Shown: in pieces, positions 1 to 9,274 of the stretch
Layout: every line of letters begins with the position of its first letter
Position numbering within the stretch: position 1 is the stretch's first letter
From: Lysinibacillus sp. B2A1
Lineage (GTDB): Bacteria > Bacillota > Bacilli > Bacillales_A > Planococcaceae
Direction: 5' to 3'
DNA length: 64,000 nucleotides
NCBI GenBank assembly: GCA_002973635.1
Contig: CP027224.1
Coordinates: 4,288,501-4,352,500 of the forward strand
The notes under the pieces: model-generated
The model's database searches: none
Told to the model about the DNA's origin: nothing
Seen by the model: only the letters and a program-made list of their open reading frames with translations
Made by a program: the position numbers and the translations under genes

Positions 1-1172
1 ATTTGTTCAATTGACCAATCTAAATCTTCTTGTGAAATCACTAGCGGTGGAGCAAAACGAATAACTGTGTCATGTGTTTCTTTACATAGTAAGCCTAATT
101 CTTTAAGTTTTTCACAGTATGGACGTGCTGCCTCTGTTAACTCCATTCCAATGAATAAGCCACGGCCACGAACATCTTTAATAACAGGGTTGTTAATTGC
201 TCGTAATTTACCTTTGAAATATTCACCAAGTTGGTGTGAGCGTTCAGCTAATTTTTCATCTAGTAACACTTTAATGGATGCAATAGAAACAGCACATGCT
301 AAAGGATTACCACCGAAAGTTGAACCATGTGAACCTGGGTTGAAGACACCTAAGATGTCACGGTTTGCAGCTACACAAGAAATTGGGAATACACCGCCAC
401 CCAAAGCTTTACCAAGGATGTACATATCAGGCTCTACTTCTTCCCAATCACAAGCAAACATTTTACCTGTACGTGCTAAACCAGCTTGGATTTCATCTGC
501 AATAAATAATACATTGTTTTCACGGCAAAGCTCACGAGCCGCTTTTAAGAAGCCTTCTGGTGGAATCACGATACCAGCTTCCCCTTGAATTGGTTCAATT
601 AAAAATGCAGCAGTGTTTGGTGTGATAGCTGCTTTTAAAGCTTCTAGGTTACCGTAGTCTACTAGCTTAATATTAGGTAGCATTGGACCAAAGCCACGTC
701 TATATTCTTCATCAGATGATAGTGATACAGCTAGCATTGTACGACCATGGAAGTTACCATTACATGCAATAACCTCAGCCTTGCCTTGTTCTACACCTTT
801 TACATCATATGCCCAACGACGAGCCGCTTTAAAAGCAGTTTCAACCGCTTCAGCACCTGTATTCATTGGTAAGACCATTTGTTTATTTGTTAATTGTCCA
901 ACAAGCTCATACCATTCACCTAGGTTTTCGCTATAGAATGCACGAGAAGTTAATGTGACTTTATCAGCTTGTTCTTTTAATGCAGCAATAATTTTCGGAT
1001 GGCGATGTCCTTGGTTTACAGCAGAGTATGCTGATAACATATCTAAGTATTTGTTGCCCTCTGGATCTTTAACCCAAGCACCCTCAGCCTCTGAAATTAC
1101 GATTGGCAGTGGATGATAGTTTGCAGCACCAAAATTTTGAGTTTGTTCAATCACTTGTTGTGTTTTTGTCAT
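1..1172 (-). CDS. rocD: Ornithine aminotransferase, C-terminus cut by window edge
   Basis: Ornithine--oxo-acid transaminase, a cytosolic PLP enzyme that converts ornithine and 2-oxoglutarate to glutamate semialdehyde and glutamate. About 390 residues are visible, close to the usual 395-400, so only the last few are missing. Seen: [20 protein letters not shown] start, the HFHGRT-like segment [13 protein letters not shown], the PLP aspartate motif LFIADEIQ, and the lysine motif [17 protein letters not shown]. The ATG at 1172 follows a good ribosome site (aaggaga). It lies 275 bases downstream of rocA on the same strand and uses the semialdehyde that RocA oxidises, so a shared catabolic role is clear. 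Confidence 0.95.
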   Translation of the reverse strand, partial: MTKTQQVIEQTQNFGAANYHPLPIVISEAEGAWVKDPEGNKYLDMLSAYSAVNQGHRHPKIIAALKEQADKVTLTSRAFYSENLGEWYELVGQLTNKQMVLPMNTGAEAVETAFKAARRWAYDVKGVEQGKAEVIACNGNFHGRTMLAVSLSSDEEYRRGFGPMLPNIKLVDYGNLEALKAAITPNTAAFLIEPIQGEAGIVIPPEGFLKAARELCRENNVLFIADEIQAGLARTGKMFACDWEEVEPDMYILGKALGGGVFPISCVAANRDILGVFNPGSHGSTFGGNPLACAVSIASIKVLLDEKLAERSHQLGEYFKGKLRAINNPVIKDVRGRGLFIGMELTEAARPYCEKLKELGLLCKETHDTVIRFAPPLVISQEDLDWSIEQ

Positions 1173-1264
1173 ATCATATTCTCTCCTTACTTCATCTATG
1201 GAATAAAGGGACAAAGTTCAATAAAACAATTTAATAGAAATAATTTATTCATCAGCATTTTCTG

Positions 1265-1374
1265 AAAAAAGGATGAACAAGAATCTGCTAGCCTCCACAG
1301 GTGCGAAGTCGTCTCACATTTGTGTCTGCGGATAACCATGTACGCATACCCAAAGAAGTTTTACAGATTCTCTT
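1265..1374 (-). promoter_or_regulatory. Structured leader candidate upstream of rocD
   Basis: Between rocA and rocD, read on the minus strand, an 8-bp stem AGAATCTG (1371-1364) pairs perfectly with CAGATTCT (1287-1280). It encloses about 76 nt with two further hairpins: GGGTA with TATCC, and CCGCAG (1331-1326) with CTGTGG (1300-1295, one G-U). The closing strand runs straight into six T residues (1270-1265). A size near 105 nt, a closed junction and a terminal U-run look like a riboswitch or attenuator. It could also be an elaborate terminator for rocA. No T-box or known riboswitch signature was seen. A weak AGTGG/CCACT hairpin sits at 1418-1434. Confidence 0.4.
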
Positions 1375-1447
1375 CAATATATATCCTTCAATTACTTATG
1401 GAACAGCCCTAAATCAAAGTGGTTTTTTTCCACTAATTTGTTAAAAA

Positions 1448-2992
1448 TTAAAGCATTTCTGAAGTTGTTTTTGCTTGCATATGAAGCTGTAGGTAGTCTG
1501 GACCACCAGCTTTTGAGTCTGTACCTGACATGTTGAAGCCACCAAATGGTTGGTAGCCAACGATGGCACCTGTACAGCCACGGTTGAAGTAAAGGTTGCC
1601 AACATGGAATTCTTCACGTGCTTTTTCTAAGTTCATACGGTTTGTCGTAATTACGGCACCTGTTAAACCATATTCTGTATCGTTCGCAATTTCAATAGCG
1701 TGATCGAAATCTTTTGCTTTTGCGATCGCTACCACTGGTCCGAAGATTTCTTCTTTCATAATACGTGCAGAAGGCTCTACGTCAGCGAATACTGTTGGTT
1801 GTACGAAGTAACCTACTGAATCATCTGCTGTACCACCAGATACTAGACGACCTTCGCCTTTACCGATTTCGATGTATTCCGTAATTTTGTTGAATGCTGC
1901 TTGGTCAATAACCGTTGCCATGAAGTTACTGAAATCTGTAGGATCACCAACTGTTAAAGCGTTTGTTAGCTCTTCTACACGATTCACAACTTGGTCATAC
2001 ACATCTTCTACGATGACAGCACGAGAACATGCTGAACATTTTTGACCAGAGAAACCAAATGCTGATTTCACGATAGATTGTGCAGCTAGCTCTAAATCTG
2101 CTTCTTTATCGACAACGATTGTATCTTTACCACCCATTTCAGCGATCACACGTTTGATCCAAATTTGACCATCATTTAAGACAGAAGCACGTTGGTTGAT
2201 ACGTAAACCAACATCACGTGAACCTGTGAAGCTGATGAAGCGTGTTTTTGGATGATCTACTAAGTAGTCGCCTACTTCAGCACCAGAACCTGGTACAAAG
2301 TTAACAGCTCCTGCTGGAAGACCTGCTTCTTCTAATACTTCGATAAATTTATACGCCACTACTGGTGTTGTAGAAGCTGGTTTTAATAACACTGTGTTTC
2401 CTGTTACTAAAGCGGCCACTGTTGTACCTGCCATAATCGCGAATGGGAAGTTCCAAGGAGAAATAACAATACCGATCCCTAATGGAATGTAGTCATAACG
2501 GTTGTACTCACCTGAACGGCTTTCAACTGGCTGGCCGTTTTTAATACGCAACATTTGGCGACCATAATATTCTAGGAAGTCGATTGCTTCTGCTGTATCA
2601 GCATCTGCTTCAGCCCATGGTTTCCCAGCTTCTTTTGTTAAAAGTGCAGAGAATTCATGTTTACGACGACGAATAATCGCAGCTGCTTTGAAAAGCACAT
2701 CTGCACGAATTGCTGGATCTACTTTTTTCCATGTTTTAAATGTTTCATCTGCTGCTTGCATCGCTTTTTCAGCTAAGTCCTTGCTCGCTTTTGACACGCG
2801 ACCAATCACTTCTGTTTTCTTAGCAGGGTTATACGAAACGATTTTATCTTCTGTCGTAATACGTTCGCCACCAATAATAAGTGGATAGTCTTGACCTAAA
2901 TAACTTTCAACTTTATTTAAAGCCTCTACGTAAGCGTTGTAGTTTGCCTCTTGTGAAAAATCTGTGAACGGTTCGTGTTTGTATGGAATCAT
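1448..2992 (-). CDS. rocA: L-glutamate gamma-semialdehyde (1-pyrroline-5-carboxylate) dehydrogenase
   Basis: NAD-dependent aldehyde dehydrogenase of 514 residues, the usual RocA/PruA length, that oxidises glutamate semialdehyde to glutamate in arginine, ornithine and proline breakdown. Seen: cofactor segment [11 protein letters not shown] near residue 177, the general-base motif EMGGKD (E285), and the catalytic cysteine in [11 protein letters not shown] (C319). The ATG at 2992 follows gagggagg. It is divergent from a RocR/TyrR-like regulator, and the shared intergenic region carries two 19-bp palindromes. rocD follows on the same strand. Several close paralogs exist in this family, but the neighbourhood supports rocA. 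Confidence 0.95.
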   Translation of the reverse strand: MIPYKHEPFTDFSQEANYNAYVEALNKVESYLGQDYPLIIGGERITTEDKIVSYNPAKKTEVIGRVSKASKDLAEKAMQAADETFKTWKKVDPAIRADVLFKAAAIIRRRKHEFSALLTKEAGKPWAEADADTAEAIDFLEYYGRQMLRIKNGQPVESRSGEYNRYDYIPLGIGIVISPWNFPFAIMAGTTVAALVTGNTVLLKPASTTPVVAYKFIEVLEEAGLPAGAVNFVPGSGAEVGDYLVDHPKTRFISFTGSRDVGLRINQRASVLNDGQIWIKRVIAEMGGKDTIVVDKEADLELAAQSIVKSAFGFSGQKCSACSRAVIVEDVYDQVVNRVEELTNALTVGDPTDFSNFMATVIDQAAFNKITEYIEIGKGEGRLVSGGTADDSVGYFVQPTVFADVEPSARIMKEEIFGPVVAIAKAKDFDHAIEIANDTEYGLTGAVITTNRMNLEKAREEFHVGNLYFNRGCTGAIVGYQPFGGFNMSGTDSKAGGPDYLQLHMQAKTTSEML

Positions 2993-3036
2993 ACTTTATC
3001 CTCCCTCATGAGATGTATATTGGTGTGCAAAAAACA

Positions 3037-3102
3037 TTGACGCAAAATATTTTTGCGTATAAAATATTCTTACACTTATTATAATGCAAAATTTCGTTGC
3101 AT
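3037..3102. promoter_or_regulatory. Paired 19-bp palindromic operators and divergent promoters, rocA/regulator
   Basis: Two palindromes of the same pattern, AYGCAA-N7-TTGCRT, lie at 3040-3058 and 3084-3102. Their centres are 44 bp apart, about four helical turns. A sigma-A-like promoter TTGACG (3037-3042), 17 bp, TAAAAT (3060-3065) reads right into the regulator gene and is covered by the first palindrome. A TATAAT on the minus strand (3083-3078) points toward rocA and abuts the second palindrome. No GG-N10-GC sigma-54 promoter was found on the rocA side. Confidence 0.65.
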
Positions 3103-3137
3103 ATTTCAAGTAAAAAATTTTTTGAGGTGCACATTTT

Positions 3138-4445
3138 ATGAAAAATTCTGAACCCTTATTACCTTTTTATGAGTTTATAGCAACAAATGTATCCGTTGGT
3201 ATTCACGCAGTTGACCTATCTGGAAAAACCATTATTTATAATACAAAGATGAAAGAAATTGAAGGATTTCATTTTGATGAATTAGCAGATCGTTCTATTA
3301 TTGAATTGTTTTCCTTTCGCCAGCATGAAAGTACGTTAATGCGTGTATTGCAAACAGGTAAAAAAGAAATTAATGTAAAACAAACCTATTGGAATAAAAA
3401 TGGACATGAAATAACAACTATTAATGATACTTTTCCACTTTATGTCGGAAATAAACTAATTGGTGCAATAGAATTTGCTCGTGATATTACATCACTCGAA
3501 AAGCTTGTTTATCAGCCCCTTCGACGATATGGTGAACCTTTAACATTTGATATGATTACATCTGATTCTGAATCAATGCAACAGGTGATTGCAAATGCAA
3601 AAAAAGCAGCAGCTGTGAAATTACCTGTTTTACTAATCGGTGAATCTGGTACAGGAAAAGATTTAGTAGCAGAAGGTATTCACCATGCAGCTTCGACTGA
3701 TCCTGAAGCCTTTGTTACACTAGTAAGCCGTCGTTCGGCTCAATCTGTTTTAGATAAATTGCAGGAGCTCTTACAGGATGATAAGGCATATACATTTTTC
3801 TTTGAACGCATCGATTTCTTAAGCCTAGACATTCAGGAGCAATTATTAGCAGTACTGCAATCACTTCCTCAATCCAAATACATGCTAATTGGAAGTGTGG
3901 GGAGTGATCCAATTGCATTAATTGCAGAGGGGAAGCTATCTAAATCACTATATTATTTCTTTGCAACAATGGCGATTACTATTCCAAACCTAACAGATCG
4001 AAAAGAAGATATTGTGCCATTTGTAAATGATTACTTTAGCCGTCATCGAGAACGATTTGCATCCAATGTGACTGATCTAGCACCTGATGTACAGGAATTA
4101 TTCTTGCAATATGATTGGCCAGGTAACTTAAAAGAACTCGAACTATTGTTAGATGAAATTGTGTCCTTTATGACAACTGAATCTACAGTTACTTCGGATT
4201 TTCTACCATTGCATTTTCGCTTTAAAGTACAGCAGCAAGATGCCTCCAATCGTGAACCAGAGTTCTTTATGTTTCATCAGCAAAATGATGTCATGCCTCT
4301 CGATGCTTATTTACGCGAAGCCGAATCATATTATGTGCAAAATGTCTTGAATTTATATGAAGGCAATATCACAAAAGCGGCAAATGCACTCGGTATGAGC
4401 CGTCAAAATCTGCAATATAGAATCCGCAAAATAAAAAAACAATAG
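3138..4445 (+). CDS. RocR/TyrR-like regulator with a degenerate sigma-54 activator domain
   Basis: A 435-residue regulator with a PAS-like N-terminal sensor (about 10-120), an NtrC-type AAA+ domain (about 140-365) and a Fis-type helix-turn-helix at the end (NITKAANALGMSRQNLQYRI). Walker A is intact (GESGTGKD, 168-175). The segment that normally holds the sigma-54-binding GAFTGA loop is missing, Walker B reads FFFERID, and the usual LYYRL arginine is replaced (LYYFF). It therefore probably does not activate sigma-54 and may act with sigma-A, as TyrR does. The ATG follows gaggtg. Its position divergent from rocA implies control of arginine or ornithine catabolism. Confidence 0.8.
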   Translation: MKNSEPLLPFYEFIATNVSVGIHAVDLSGKTIIYNTKMKEIEGFHFDELADRSIIELFSFRQHESTLMRVLQTGKKEINVKQTYWNKNGHEITTINDTFPLYVGNKLIGAIEFARDITSLEKLVYQPLRRYGEPLTFDMITSDSESMQQVIANAKKAAAVKLPVLLIGESGTGKDLVAEGIHHAASTDPEAFVTLVSRRSAQSVLDKLQELLQDDKAYTFFFERIDFLSLDIQEQLLAVLQSLPQSKYMLIGSVGSDPIALIAEGKLSKSLYYFFATMAITIPNLTDRKEDIVPFVNDYFSRHRERFASNVTDLAPDVQELFLQYDWPGNLKELELLLDEIVSFMTTESTVTSDFLPLHFRFKVQQQDASNREPEFFMFHQQNDVMPLDAYLREAESYYVQNVLNLYEGNITKAANALGMSRQNLQYRIRKIKKQ

Positions 4446-4468
4446 AATTTATATTGAATAATTAAAAA

Positions 4469-4506
4469 AAAACGAGGATACCTCCCACTAAAGGCATCCT
4501 CGTTTT
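4469..4506. terminator. Bidirectional terminator
   Basis: Stem aaaacgaggat / atcctcgtttt with A and T runs on both sides, between the convergent regulator gene and the GSP13 gene. It ends one base before the GSP13 stop codon. Confidence 0.85.
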
Positions 4507-4507
4507 C

Positions 4508-4885
4508 TTATTGTCCTGACTGTTCGATCCAGTCCTGTAATTTATCTTTTAGGGAATTAAAACCATTTGCATCTGACTCATCTACACGATCCTGCAATGA
4601 TTTACGTGGTGGTGCATCTTTTTTACGTAATGTTGCTGGGCGTTCTTGTAAAGCTCGAATCGATAAACTAATTTTTTCGGCCTCTTTATCGATTTCAAGT
4701 ATCTTCACTTCTACCTCTTGCCCAACGGCTAAAAATTCACTTACGTCCTTAACAAAGCCGTACGTAATTTCGGAAATATGCACAAGGCCTTGTGTATCTT
4801 CATCAAGCGCAACAAATGCACCATACGGCTGTATACCTGTAACTTTTCCGGTCAACACGTCTCCTAATTCATATTTTTTTACCAT
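4508..4885 (-). CDS. yugI: S1-domain RNA-binding protein, general stress protein 13 family
   Basis: A 125-residue cytosolic protein with one S1 RNA-binding domain at residues 1-75 (YELGDVLTGKVTGIQPYGAF, then GLVHISEI and VEVKILEIDKEAEKISLSIR). A charged tail follows. Length and layout match B. subtilis GSP13/YugI, a ribosome-associated stress protein. The ATG at 4885 follows aaaagg. It is a single gene ending in the shared terminator with the regulator gene. The precise RNA target is not deducible from sequence. Confidence 0.9.
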   Translation of the reverse strand: MVKKYELGDVLTGKVTGIQPYGAFVALDEDTQGLVHISEITYGFVKDVSEFLAVGQEVEVKILEIDKEAEKISLSIRALQERPATLRKKDAPPRKSLQDRVDESDANGFNSLKDKLQDWIEQSGQ

Positions 4886-4974
4886 AACCTTTTGCCCACT
4901 TTCTTTTTGTTTGCTACGTATATATCACCTTAAATTATAGCATACGTGCAAAAGCGGGGCAAAAAATCATCTCC

Positions 4975-6621
4975 TCAATCAATGATTCCAGATATACGAT
5001 AATAGCCTTGCTTATTTTTTGAAAACTTAACAAGGAACTGCCTACCATATATATTCTGTTGCTCGCTCTTAATTCGAATAGCTACCATTGGATAGCTCCC
5101 TTCATACTCACCTAACTGACTGACAACCTCCAAATTTTTTACATTGCCTAACAAGCTAGCATCAAGTGTTACATTTGGGAGAGCTAAAGACTTCTCTAAA
5201 GATTTATCACCGATCGTTTTTGCATATAAATAAAGAGACACTATATTTAAGGGGCGTAGTTCATTAATAAACGTTTCAGCATCACTTTTCTTATATTGCT
5301 TATATACTGCCTCTATTTGCATCATTTCTTGCTCGTTTATATCCACAATAATAAAATCACTATCATTAATCAATCCTGTAGTTTCTTCTCTTGTTTGCAA
5401 AATGATTGTCCAAATATCGTAAGAAGATAACTTCGTTAATGTAGTGGAATCATTGCTTTTCTTTAGCTCATTTAAAATTGTCACAGCAGTTTCTTTCATA
5501 AGCTCTCCATACTTACCATCTGCTACATCTTGTAAAAAATTCAAATGATCCATATGAAGTTTCCCATTGTAAGCAGGATATTTAGGACTTCCTTTTAATA
5601 ATACCAGCCATGTATTTTCAAAAGTTTCTCTTAACACCTTATAAGCAGTTGAATCAGGATTGTTATCTGCTAATAAGGATCGCTCTATTATTTTTAAGGA
5701 TCTAGCTGTTTCTTCTCGTGTATACCTTAAATCATCTGCCAATAATAAATACCCCTTTTCTAAATACTCAAAATAGCCAAAGATATCGGGATGCAAATTA
5801 TTAATAGCAGCTGACCGAAATTCACCATTAATTGGATCAGCTTTAAAATAGAATGAACCATTTTCATCCTTTCTCAATTCCATAAATTGAGCGTTTGCGG
5901 CATCAATAATTACCTTTAACTCGGGGTATTTATTAATATTCGCTGATTTCCTTAAGAGGGGTTCAAATGGTTCTAGAAGACCACTGTAAAACTCCTCAAG
6001 TTCAATGACACTCTTTTCATATGTTAGATATACATTAAACGATTCATCATAGATTAAATTATTCCTATTTTCTATAGTTTCTAGCGCTCTTCGTGGTGTC
6101 ATTAATTCATTAAGAACGGTTTCCTCAGCGTACTTTAAATATTGCTCATCACTTTCCTGTAATCGTAAATTGTTTTTTGTGAAAAACTCTAACATACTAT
6201 CTGCATTTTTAATAAATTGAAATGCATTCAGTTCATCAATTGAAACGGACAGCTCTCTTCGTATTTGATCTTTTTTACTATTGTATTTTTTAGTAAGTCG
6301 CTCAGCCCAATCCTTCTCTTCTGTCTTTTTTTCATCTTCTTTTAATGCCTTTTCCTCACTACCTAGATTTTCTGGTTGCTGAATTACATAAGATGAAACA
6401 AGAACACTGACTAAAAGCATACTTGCAATGCTAACAAACCAAACTGCCGGCTTCTGCCATTTTGAGGGAGGTTTTTGTACTGAAGGATTATCCTGCTCTG
6501 GTTGTTCTGCGTTCTCTATCTCAATTTGTGCGAAAACAGCTTCTGGATCTAATTGTGGCTCCAAACGATCATAGGATTTTTTTAGAAGCTCCATCCGTTT
6601 TTCAAACTGTTTATCATCCAT
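4975..6621 (-). CDS. Membrane anti-sigma factor, partner of the ECF sigma gene
   Basis: A 548-residue protein with a short cytosolic N-terminus (MDDKQFEKRMELLKKSYDRL), one membrane span at roughly residues 55-80 (KPAVWFVSIASMLLVSVL) and a long, mostly charged extracytoplasmic domain. I do not recognise that outer domain. The start chosen is the ATG at 6621 after gagggg. It overlaps the end of the sigma gene by 8 bases, the translational coupling expected for a sigma/anti-sigma pair. The anti-sigma role is inferred from this position and topology. No zinc ZAS motif is visible. Confidence 0.7.
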   Translation of the reverse strand: MDDKQFEKRMELLKKSYDRLEPQLDPEAVFAQIEIENAEQPEQDNPSVQKPPSKWQKPAVWFVSIASMLLVSVLVSSYVIQQPENLGSEEKALKEDEKKTEEKDWAERLTKKYNSKKDQIRRELSVSIDELNAFQFIKNADSMLEFFTKNNLRLQESDEQYLKYAEETVLNELMTPRRALETIENRNNLIYDESFNVYLTYEKSVIELEEFYSGLLEPFEPLLRKSANINKYPELKVIIDAANAQFMELRKDENGSFYFKADPINGEFRSAAINNLHPDIFGYFEYLEKGYLLLADDLRYTREETARSLKIIERSLLADNNPDSTAYKVLRETFENTWLVLLKGSPKYPAYNGKLHMDHLNFLQDVADGKYGELMKETAVTILNELKKSNDSTTLTKLSSYDIWTIILQTREETTGLINDSDFIIVDINEQEMMQIEAVYKQYKKSDAETFINELRPLNIVSLYLYAKTIGDKSLEKSLALPNVTLDASLLGNVKNLEVVSQLGEYEGSYPMVAIRIKSEQQNIYGRQFLVKFSKNKQGYYRISGIID

Positions 6622-7162
6622 TTTCAACACTCCCCTCTTGCAATAGCACGACTTTAATTTTTTCCTTTGCACGTAATAGCCGTATTTTAACTGTCGATAG
6701 CGAGATGTTGAGAATCTCTGCTATTTCTTCATACTTGAGTTCATGAAAATAAAATAATATAAGTGGATAACGATATTTTTCATCGAGTGCTTTAATGGCA
6801 TTATGTAATACTCTATCCTCCTCAAAATTTAGCACATGCATTTCTGCCGAAGAGGATGGGAGCTGCCTCTGAATACTTAATCTTTCTTCCTTTGCTTGTT
6901 CTCGCTGCTCCTTACGATAATAATCACGCGTGGCATTCAGGGTGATTTTATAGAGCCAAGTTGTAAAACGGTCCTGTTTAAACTGATGTAAAAAACGATA
7001 TAGCTTCACAAATACTTCCTGTGAAACATCTGCTAAATCATTACTATGTACGCCACATTGATAGGCAAATTTTTCAACTGTTTGTTGATGTATTCGAATA
7101 AGCTCTATATAGGCTTCTTTGTTCCCTTGTTGTGCCTTTGCTATTAATTCAGCTTCCGTCAA
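6614..7162 (-). CDS. ECF-type RNA polymerase sigma factor
   Basis: A 182-residue extracytoplasmic-function sigma factor. Region 2 is at about 10-75 (DLADVSQEVFVKLYRFLHQF, then FTTWLYKITLNATRDYYRK) and region 4 at about 120-170 (YRYPLILFYFHELKYEEIAEIL, STVKIRLLRAKEKI). It starts with TTG at 7162 after a strong aagggggg site and overlaps its membrane partner. A sigma-X-like promoter directly upstream suggests autoregulation. It resembles the B. subtilis SigX/SigV/SigM group, but the exact counterpart cannot be named. Confidence 0.9.
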   Translation of the reverse strand: MTEAELIAKAQQGNKEAYIELIRIHQQTVEKFAYQCGVHSNDLADVSQEVFVKLYRFLHQFKQDRFTTWLYKITLNATRDYYRKEQREQAKEERLSIQRQLPSSSAEMHVLNFEEDRVLHNAIKALDEKYRYPLILFYFHELKYEEIAEILNISLSTVKIRLLRAKEKIKVVLLQEGSVENG

Positions 7163-7185
7163 AGTAATCCCCCCTTTGTTTATGG

Positions 7186-7212
7186 AACGAATAAATCCTT
7201 CTAATTGTTACA
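7186..7212 (-). promoter_or_regulatory. Candidate autoregulatory ECF promoter
   Basis: On the minus strand TGTAAC (7212-7207), a 17-bp spacer, and CGTT (7189-7186) lie about 25 bases before the sigma gene. This resembles the B. subtilis sigma-X type pattern (TGTAAC-N17-CGxC, from memory), typical of ECF genes that switch on their own transcription. Confidence 0.5.
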
Positions 7213-7247
7213 AAATTTAGTTTCACTTTAAAAGGAAGTACTTTTAT

Positions 7248-7345
7248 CAATTACGCCCCTAAGAAAAGTTCCTCTTCAAAATCCGTGACATCCGCTGGAA
7301 CTTTATCTCGATTCAATGAGCGTTTGTACGACCCCTAAAAAGGAA
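7248..7345 (+). repeat. Decayed partial copy of structured repeat family A
   Basis: The stretch around AATCCGTGACATCCGC and the following CTTTATCT-CGATTCA matches the linker and first stem strand of the complete copies at 38422-38616 and 50841-51033 (same orientation as the former on the plus strand). The return strand of the long stem is missing and several bases have drifted, so it is a relic. It lies in the 365-bp gap between the sigma gene and the symporter gene. The rest of that gap shows nothing else recognisable. Confidence 0.6.
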
Positions 7346-7527
7346 AATAATTGCATTTATCTTGCCATCTATAGAGAACTGAATCAAGATAACAAAACCA
7401 TATTTGTCATCATTCTACAACCTAACTAAATCTCATGAAGAAATCTATTATCAATTTTCTGATATTTGCTTGTGTTATGAAAATATTGCGGTAAAATAAA
7501 GTTTTAGTATAAGGAGGATTTATTTTC

Positions 7528-8868
7528 GTGTCATCGAGAGATCAATTTACAACTAAAATTGGATTTATTTTAGCTGCTGCTGGAAGTGCTATAGGATTAG
7601 GAGCTATTTGGAAGTTTCCATACATGGCGGGCACAAATGGTGGCAGTGTTTTTATTTTATTATTCATCTTATGTACATTCTTTATCGGCCTTCCAGTGCT
7701 AATTGCTGAATTTATGATTGGCCGTCGTGGACAAAAAGATGCTGTAACATCGTTTAAGGAACAAGCACCTGGAAAACCTTGGTATTTAATTGGCTGGGGA
7801 GGCATGATTATTGCTGGACTTATCCTGTCATTCTACAGTGTTGTTGGTGGTTGGATTTTAAGCTATTTAGCTCGTGCATTTACTTTACGGTTAACTAGCT
7901 CTAGTACCAATATAAATTATGCAGATTTATTTGGAAACATTATATCCAGCCCATTTGAAGCAGTTCTTGTCCAAGGACTATTTATGCTATTAACGGTAGT
8001 CATTGTATCAGCCGGTATCAAGGGTGGTATTGAAAAAGCGAGCACTTGGATGATGCCATTACTATTCATCTTTTTCATTGTATTAGTGATTCGCTCCTTA
8101 ACATTGGACGGTGCAATGGAAGGTGTTAAGTTTATGTTTGTGCCTGACTGGTCATACTTCAATGCGGAAACATTTTTAATGGCGCTTGGACAAGCATTCT
8201 TTTCATTAAGTGTTGGTATTGCGGTAATGATTACGTATGCTTCCTACCTATCCAAAACCGAAAAAATAGGAAACTCTGCGATTAATGTTGCATCAATGAA
8301 TATCATCATTTCCTTACTTGCGGGTTTGGTTATATTCCCAGCAGTGTTTGCACTAGGATATACGCCCGATCAGGGTCCAGGTCTCGTATTTATTATTTTA
8401 CCTGCTGTTTTTGAGCAATTACCACTTGGTGGACTATTTCTAACGATTTTCTTTATTCTTTTACTTTTTGCAACGGTAACATCTTCAATTTCTATGTTAG
8501 AAATTGTTGTTGCTATTGCTATTGGTGATAAGCCTGAAAAGCGTAAAAAAATTGCTTGGATTGGTGGCATCATTATTTTCATTTTTGGTATACCAAGCGC
8601 ACTGTCATTTGGTATCCTATCAGATATAAAAATTTTAGATCGCTCTATTTTTGACTTTGTTGACTTTTTGACGAATAGTATTGGGATGCCGATTGGAGCC
8701 TTACTAATTTCAATTTTTGCTGGTTATTACTATACAAAGGACATTTCACGAAAAGAGCTTGCTTCATCTAATCTAATGTTTATGATTTGGTATATTTTAA
8801 TTCGTTATGTTTCGCCATTAGCCATTTTTATTATTTTTATTCAAGGAATTTTACCGCTGTTTAAGTGA
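7528..8868 (+). CDS. Sodium-dependent symporter, NSS family
   Basis: A 446-residue integral membrane transporter of the neurotransmitter:sodium symporter (SLC6/LeuT) family, with about 11-12 hydrophobic helices. The family signature is at the N-terminus: TKIGFILAAAGSAIGLGAIW, then KFPYMAGTNGGSVFI. Prokaryotic members usually carry amino acids with Na+. The B. subtilis relatives are YhdH and YocR. The GTG start at 7528 follows aaggagga. The gene stands alone between a decayed repeat and a strong terminator. Its substrate cannot be told from the sequence. Confidence 0.9.
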   Translation: MSSRDQFTTKIGFILAAAGSAIGLGAIWKFPYMAGTNGGSVFILLFILCTFFIGLPVLIAEFMIGRRGQKDAVTSFKEQAPGKPWYLIGWGGMIIAGLILSFYSVVGGWILSYLARAFTLRLTSSSTNINYADLFGNIISSPFEAVLVQGLFMLLTVVIVSAGIKGGIEKASTWMMPLLFIFFIVLVIRSLTLDGAMEGVKFMFVPDWSYFNAETFLMALGQAFFSLSVGIAVMITYASYLSKTEKIGNSAINVASMNIIISLLAGLVIFPAVFALGYTPDQGPGLVFIILPAVFEQLPLGGLFLTIFFILLLFATVTSSISMLEIVVAIAIGDKPEKRKKIAWIGGIIIFIFGIPSALSFGILSDIKILDRSIFDFVDFLTNSIGMPIGALLISIFAGYYYTKDISRKELASSNLMFMIWYILIRYVSPLAIFIIFIQGILPLFK

Positions 8869-8877
8869 ATTTCATCA

Positions 8878-8922
8878 AAAAAAACGAGGTTGTCACAACT
8901 TGATGGACAATCTCGTTTTCTA
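8878..8922. terminator. Bidirectional terminator
   Basis: Stem aaaacgaggttgtc (8881-8894) with gacaatctcgtttt (8906-8919), one G-U, flanked by A and T runs. It serves the symporter gene and the convergent DUF1871 gene. Confidence 0.85.
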
Positions 8923-8941
8923 TCATAAAGCAAAGCTTTTG

Positions 8942-9202
8942 TTAAATAATACACTTTGCTTCGAATTTAATGGCAATTAGTTTGTATGATATGGCTACAC
9001 AATCCTCAAATGGAATCCATTCTTCAAACGAATGCTCATATGTTTCTTGTATAACCTTTGCAAGAATAGATGGATCATCAATACCTTGCAATGCTGCTAC
9101 AACATCTGCTGTTTCAGTATCATAATGGTCTGAACCTAAGTGGAATGGATCCCACTCCTCTAGCAGATGTACAGCTGCTTGATTCATTTTAATATTTTCC
9201 AA
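8942..9202 (-). CDS. DUF1871 family small protein
   Basis: About 86 acidic residues containing NQAAVHLLEEWDPFHLGSDH and ADVVAALQGIDDPSILAKVI, typical of the DUF1871 family of small Bacillales proteins, whose function is unknown. No membrane segment or metal-binding motif is visible. I place the start at the TTG at 9202, spaced 6 bases from an AGGTG site. A GTG at 9211 lies inside that site and the ATG at 9187 is another option. It is convergent with the symporter gene and divergent from the PatB gene. Confidence 0.75.
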   Translation of the reverse strand: MENIKMNQAAVHLLEEWDPFHLGSDHYDTETADVVAALQGIDDPSILAKVIQETYEHSFEEWIPFEDCVAISYKLIAIKFEAKCII

Positions 9203-9274
9203 AATACTCACCTATTATCCTTTTATCATACTCGTATGATACCATAGTAAATAAAAAAGAAAAGAGTGATTTGC

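Noticed and set aside
67..588. 173-residue plus-strand ORF
   Set aside because: Antisense shadow of rocD, whose PLP motifs are on the minus strand.
1173..1447. T-box leader for rocD
   Set aside because: No GGTGG-type antiterminator bulge or specifier-loop layout was found.
3061..3125. Sigma-54 (-24/-12) promoter for rocA
   Set aside because: The nearest GC pairs are spaced N11, not the GG-N10-GC arrangement needed, and the bases match a palindromic operator better.
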